From contig JAOXYC010243234.1 of assembly GCA_028565715.1 (NCBI GenBank), forward strand, positions 1 to 10,316: a stretch of 10,316 nucleotides of DNA, given 5' to 3'. The position numbers were made by a program, and so were the translations under genes. Source of the DNA: Phoronis pallida (Eukaryota; Phoronida; Phoronidae). A model generated the notes under the pieces. The model did not search any database. It worked only from the letters and a program-made list of their open reading frames with translations, and was not told the DNA's origin. Below are positions 7,127-10,316 of this stretch, in pieces; within the stretch, counting starts at the first letter, position 1; the number at the start of each line of letters is the position of its first letter.

Positions 7127-7439
7127 TAATCTACACTCCTAGATGACTCATACTCTACACCAACTAATAGTTCACTGTTAACTGATGTTTTCAGATGCCA
7201 GTAAAGCATGCATGGTTGTTTTGTGTCAATCTATAGTCAAAGGGTTCGCGAAATCAGCTTATGACTGCATATTACATGTAGCAAGTCTGATAATTATTTA
7301 CTAATAATTCTGTAATACAAGTGAATTTCTGTCTTCCGGTGGTGACTCGTCCAACAATTCTCCGATAATAATTGATAAAAAAATATTAGAACGCATGCCA
7401 TACTTTGTGCTTTTTTGTCAACTTATTTACTTGACACTT
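7127..7439. other. Intron stretch without features
   Basis: AT-rich non-coding DNA between two hairpins; no exon or repeat seen. Confidence 0.5.
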
Positions 7440-7483
7440 CTGTGATCATGTCAAATCCTTTTAAGGATTTGACATGTTCACAG
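7440..7483. repeat. Compact 21-bp-stem inverted repeat
   Basis: CTGTGATCATGTCAAATCC (7440-7458) and its inverted copy at 7465-7483 pair with one mismatch; counting the AAGG/CCTT closure the stem is 21 bp with a TT centre. It is not followed by a T run and is not a bacterial terminator context. Confidence 0.93.
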
Positions 7484-7705
7484 GAAATACAGCCGAAAGT
7501 TACGTAACGTTCCGGTAACGCGGACGTTAAATCGGTGACCCCCGATTCTTTCTATTTTCCAATAACCTTTCATAACTTTTTGGCCAGAAATTTCAAAAAA
7601 CCTTCACGAGGGTCTCAATGGTGCTACTGTCCTTAATCTGCAATTCGAACAAAAACGATCAAATACATGCTACAACTTCAACAAGATAATTATATATTAT
7701 CGAAA
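7484..7705. other. Intron stretch without features
   Basis: No gene or repeat recognised between the compact hairpin and the foldback arm. Confidence 0.5.
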
Positions 7706-8617
7706 TTTGATTAAAAACACAGCTGCATTTACTTTAGAGATTTTCTTTTGCGTTTTCTCGAATCTGCGAAAAATATTTATCTTGTCAATCGGCAACTCAC
7801 CCAAACGTTTTACAATCATGGTTGCAATAAACAAACAAAACAACATATGAGACGTCTGTTAAAATATGTAATATATCCAGCAATCATCAGCGTACATTCG
7901 GAACACATCTTCCGTTCTCAAGTCAGTATATTTAAAATCTGTAATTTAGGTGGGGCACACTGTTTACACAACTATGCCATCTATCGGTAGTAATTGAAAC
8001 AACTAACGACTAAGACAATAATTCAGCAAAAGAGTTCAAACATTCTAGAAACACCAGTCTCTAGCTGTGAGTTTAAACTGGGTGATTCAAATTTAATTAT
8101 TGATGCCTCTAAAATCTTCTACCTAATAGGGTTTTGTTTTGTGTATCTAATGTGTGTAGTATCGACAATTTGGGATCTAGTAAGCCTTACACCATGGTTC
8201 TCAATAAAATGATCTAGAATTGAACCTTGTTGCTGGTGACCCGACAAGCGGTGTAAATTATCTGAATACTCCATGTTGTACGTTGGGGTTCGGTTGTTTC
8301 AATTAGTCACTGCTTATAGATAGCATAGTTTTGTAAGCAGTGTGTGCACGTGACTTCCCCCGCGTAAATTACCGATGTTAAATATACTGTCTTGCGAATG
8401 GAAGATGTGTTCCGAATAAACGCTAATGATTGCTGAATATATAACATATTTTAAAAGACCTCTCATGTTTTGGTTTTTGGTTTATCTGTTCATTACAACT
8501 AAGATTGGAAAATTTTTTAGGTCAGTTGCCAATTGACATTGGAGAAACATTTTTCGCAAATTCGAGAAAACGCTGAACAAATCTTTAACACTGAGTGCAG
8601 CTGTGTTTTTAATCAAA
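7706..8617. mobile_element. Second large foldback element
   Basis: 7706-8003 and 8293-8617 are inverted copies. Shared blocks include TTTGATTAAAAACACAGCTG, GCGTTTTCTCGAAT, TGCGAAAAAT, TCGGAACACATCTTCC, CAGTATATTTAA, CAACTATG / CTATCTAT and AATTGAAACAAC. The 289-bp spacer (8004-8292) contains no recognised gene. Arms differ by substitutions and small gaps. No transposase, so a non-autonomous foldback is the best reading. It sits in the intron before the p20 N-terminal exon, ending 96 bp from the linker exon. Confidence 0.85.
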
Positions 8618-8712
8618 CTTGTATCAATGAAGGCTTCAAAATGTACTAATGAAATTAAAAAAGTAAAAAAATATTAGCGTTTGTAAAAACTTATACTAGT
8701 ACAATGTCTTAC

Positions 8713-8828
8713 CACTAGGGTACGTTCCATGTGCATCTGTGTCGCTCGTCGCCGGTCGATCTTGAAGCGTTACGTGTGCATCTGTGCAACTCGTCGTCTC
8801 CGGTATTTCTTCAAGCGTTGCTTGTTTT
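8713..8828 (-). CDS. Linker exon between ankyrin and caspase regions, internally duplicated
   Basis: A 116-nt exon between acceptor ggttttag and donor G|GTAAGA, open in one frame with 38 full codons. It starts in phase 2 and ends in phase 1, which fits the p20 exon downstream. The product is a hydrophilic, Thr/Asp-rich stretch made of two related units of about 16 residues: TLEEIPETTSCTDAHV and TLQDRPATSDTDAHGT. The DNA shows the same duplication (8721-8770 against 8771-8818). It contains no folded domain that I recognise and is best read as a flexible linker leading into the caspase. The SDTD/A sequence resembles a caspase-type cleavage site, which would suit release of the N-terminal region, but this is inference. 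GC content and codon structure differ visibly from the AT-rich DNA on either side. Confidence 0.65.
8721..8818. repeat. Tandem duplication (about 50 bp x 2) within the linker exon
   Basis: 8721-8770 and 8771-8818 share TGTGCATCTGTG, CTCGTCG, CCGGT and CTTGAAGCGT/CTTCAAGCGT. The copies differ by two small indels whose net effect keeps the reading frame. Confidence 0.85.
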
Positions 8829-9157
8829 CTAAAACCTTAAATAGTCAACATGTTCGTTAAAGGCGTTAATGGCAATTTAGCCTGCTGAAAATATCAACTT
8901 GTAAGTGCGGTCGAAATTGTGTAGTTGTTATGTAGTCCTAGGACCCAGTATACCATATTGAGTCTTAGCTCCATCAAATCAAATGCCCTATCACCTTTCT
9001 TGGGTTCGCCATTTGTGTTTTTGCGTTACGAAAAGATTAATTCGCAAAGCACATCATAGCTAAAAGCAATCTGTCAAGTGTTCCCACTTCCCAGTCTGCA
9101 ACCAAGAATTTACCTTCTAGTTAAAATGACTTCCAAATACGATGCATCGCTTCTCAC
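8829..9157. other. Presumed intron
   Basis: Non-coding DNA between the linker exon and the tentative exon. Nothing else seen. Confidence 0.4.
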
Positions 9158-9287
9158 CTGCCAACCAAACAGTAAAGACAATTGTCCGAAATAGATTGTG
9201 AATTTGGAAACGCAAGGATCAGAACAACTATTGATTCACACTTGGAAAAAACAAACCTGGTTGAACATCTATTTCCCTGTGACATTT
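9158..9287 (-). CDS. Tentative exon, no recognised domain
   Basis: A 130-nt minus-strand segment lies between a possible acceptor (cttgcag) and an excellent donor (GGCAG|GTGAGA). It is open in the frame needed: it starts in phase 1, as the ankyrin exon ends, and finishes in phase 2, as the linker exon starts. It would encode 42 residues beginning MSQGNRCSTRF and ending DNCLYCLVG, with a hydrophobic middle (IVVLILAF). I recognise no family. The acceptor's pyrimidine tract is poor. A better pyrimidine tract (tttgttttttccaag) lies 45 nt further in but gives phase 0, which does not match the ankyrin exon. An exon is needed here only if the linker exon uses the acceptor chosen below. Confidence 0.4.
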
Positions 9288-10153
9288 CTGCAAGTACCCT
9301 TTGTTTGCGGGTATACCTATTGGCAAAATAAGTATAGATTAAACAACATGAATCACATGCAACAAGAATTAACAATGAAGTAAGTCGGCTGACTATGTCA
9401 GTAGCCTACTGTACCCTTACGGTAATTGTCATCTCGTTCTTAACGTGATACAACTTTTCTTCGAACATGTTTACCCTTCTTGTGTGTGCACACCTACCAA
9501 ATAGTCCGTTTAAAAATTAGACGGGACACTTTTAAATCGATAGGCCTATGATTAATTACTTTTAGATAAGTAAACATTTTAACATTCAATACTTCAAATT
9601 GCCTACAGGCTAGTGTTGTCAGAAAAAATCAATTTGATTTCATTTTGACGGTTACAGTTTCAACACCAATACGGGATGATGTGTTCACTGCAGTGCACAC
9701 ATTGTGCTAGCCCCAGTCAGGGTTTTCTAAAAGTTTGAAGGATTGATAAGGACGTAGACACTGAAACTAGTTTGAAGTCTTGAGTAAAAAAATGTGCCTC
9801 ATTTAATAAATGTACAATAAATATTTAAATTTGAAAAGACAGCAAAATTCAGAACCCGACCGTTTTTTTTAAAAATGTCACTTTCTGCCAGTAAAAGCAT
9901 ACATTTATTTGTATTCAATAAATATTTGAAATTGAGCCATCCACTTAATCGGGTTTTTTATGGGGTTTTCCCAAAGGATTCAGCAAGAATCAAAACGATT
10001 TTTTTAAATATGTACATCCCTTCAAGATAAAATGACATACTAAGTTTAAAGAAATTGGGATTTTTCCTGAATAGTCCTTCTAATTGTTCATAGAAACATT
10101 TTGAGTTCAGATCGTCAAAATAGAATTTAAAGCAAGTGCTATGAATAACTCAC
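9288..10153. other. Presumed intron after the ankyrin exon
   Basis: AT-rich and full of stops. CAATAAATATTT occurs twice (about 9816 and 9917) in similar surroundings, a weak direct repeat. No exon, RNA gene or mobile element established. Confidence 0.5.
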
Positions 10154-10316
10154 CAACGTCAACTCCTGCTTGAACCAAGATTTGTTGAATTTCTTCATCA
10201 TTGTACATGACAGCAATGTCTAATGGCGTTTCCATAAAGTCGTTCATCCTTGTAACGTCAAATCCATCGTACTGAAGGCAGTGATTTATTATGTACTTTG
10301 TCAGCTCCACGTGTCC
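10154..10316 (-). CDS. Ankyrin-repeat exon (5' part cut by window edge)
   Basis: Fifty-four codons are open on the minus strand from the window edge, then one base, then a strong donor (G|GTGAGT), so the exon ends in phase 1. The protein reads as one ankyrin repeat tail (GHVELTKYIINHC, matching the ankyrin pattern G-H-x-E-x-x-K-x-x) followed by a full repeat containing ETPLDIAVMYNDEEIQQIL and closing with QAGVDV. The T-P-L-x-I-A turn, the helix-2 pattern and the G-x-D-V end are classic. Ankyrin repeats are protein-binding scaffolds. It is the most upstream exon in view, and its phase fits the next candidate exon, suggesting it is the N-terminal region of the caspase gene to its left. It could instead be the end part of a separate neighbouring gene. 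The exon continues beyond 10316 and I cannot see its start. Confidence 0.85.

Noticed and set aside
6801-7146. Plus-strand frames of 66 and 82 codons
   Set aside because: They are antisense to the p20 N-terminal exon and run into the hairpin at 7030-7126.
7440-7483. Rho-independent terminator
   Set aside because: The window is eukaryotic, and no T tract follows the stem.
7748-8212. Plus-strand frames of 80 and 72 codons in the second foldback
   Set aside because: No domain, AT-rich codon use, and overlap with foldback arms or core.
9198-9383. Plus-strand 61-codon frame
   Set aside because: No family match, and it overlaps the tentative minus-strand exon.

Overview
The window looks like nuclear DNA of an invertebrate animal. 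It is AT-rich by eye, coding sequence comes in short pieces bounded by GT...AG introns, a 5'-truncated non-LTR retrotransposon ends in a (TATC)n tail, and there are several foldback or MITE-like inverted repeats. I cannot name the species.

The only protein-coding gene I can support lies on the minus strand and runs from the right edge towards the left. In transcript order its exons are: an ankyrin-repeat exon (10154-10316, cut by the window edge); a tentative unrecognised exon (9158-9287); a repetitive acidic linker exon (8713-8828); caspase p20 N-terminal half (6845-7006); caspase p20 C-terminal half with the catalytic His and Cys (4995-5288); caspase p10 (4059-4384, or to a stop at 4044); and probably a C-terminal tail made of two mutually similar phase-0 exons (3475-3552 and 1574-1657), possibly followed by an exon at the left edge (1-56). 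Reading phases agree at every proposed junction (1, 2, 1, 1, 1, 0, 0, 0). The product would be an ankyrin-repeat/caspase protein with an unusual active-site motif (VACQSD where QACRG is usual), a very short p20/p10 linker, and an acidic, repetitive tail. The caspase identity is strong; the joining of ankyrin exon, linker and tail into one transcript is inference from strand, spacing and phase.

The introns are full of inverted repeats. From left to right: a MITE-like element with about 95-bp terminal inverted repeats (1156-1533); a giant foldback (1941-3416) whose arms carry a roughly 35-bp GC-rich palindrome in full and half copies; a palindromic element (6351-6606); a 97-nt near-perfect hairpin (7030-7126) just upstream of a 3' splice site; a compact 21-bp stem hairpin (7440-7483); and a second large foldback (7706-8617). 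A plus-strand fragment of a CR1/L2-like non-LTR retrotransposon sits in the intron that splits the p20 domain (about 5725-6278).

I see no prokaryotic, viral, CRISPR, rRNA or convincing tRNA features. No promoter or polyadenylation site for the caspase gene was found, in keeping with both of its ends lying outside the window.
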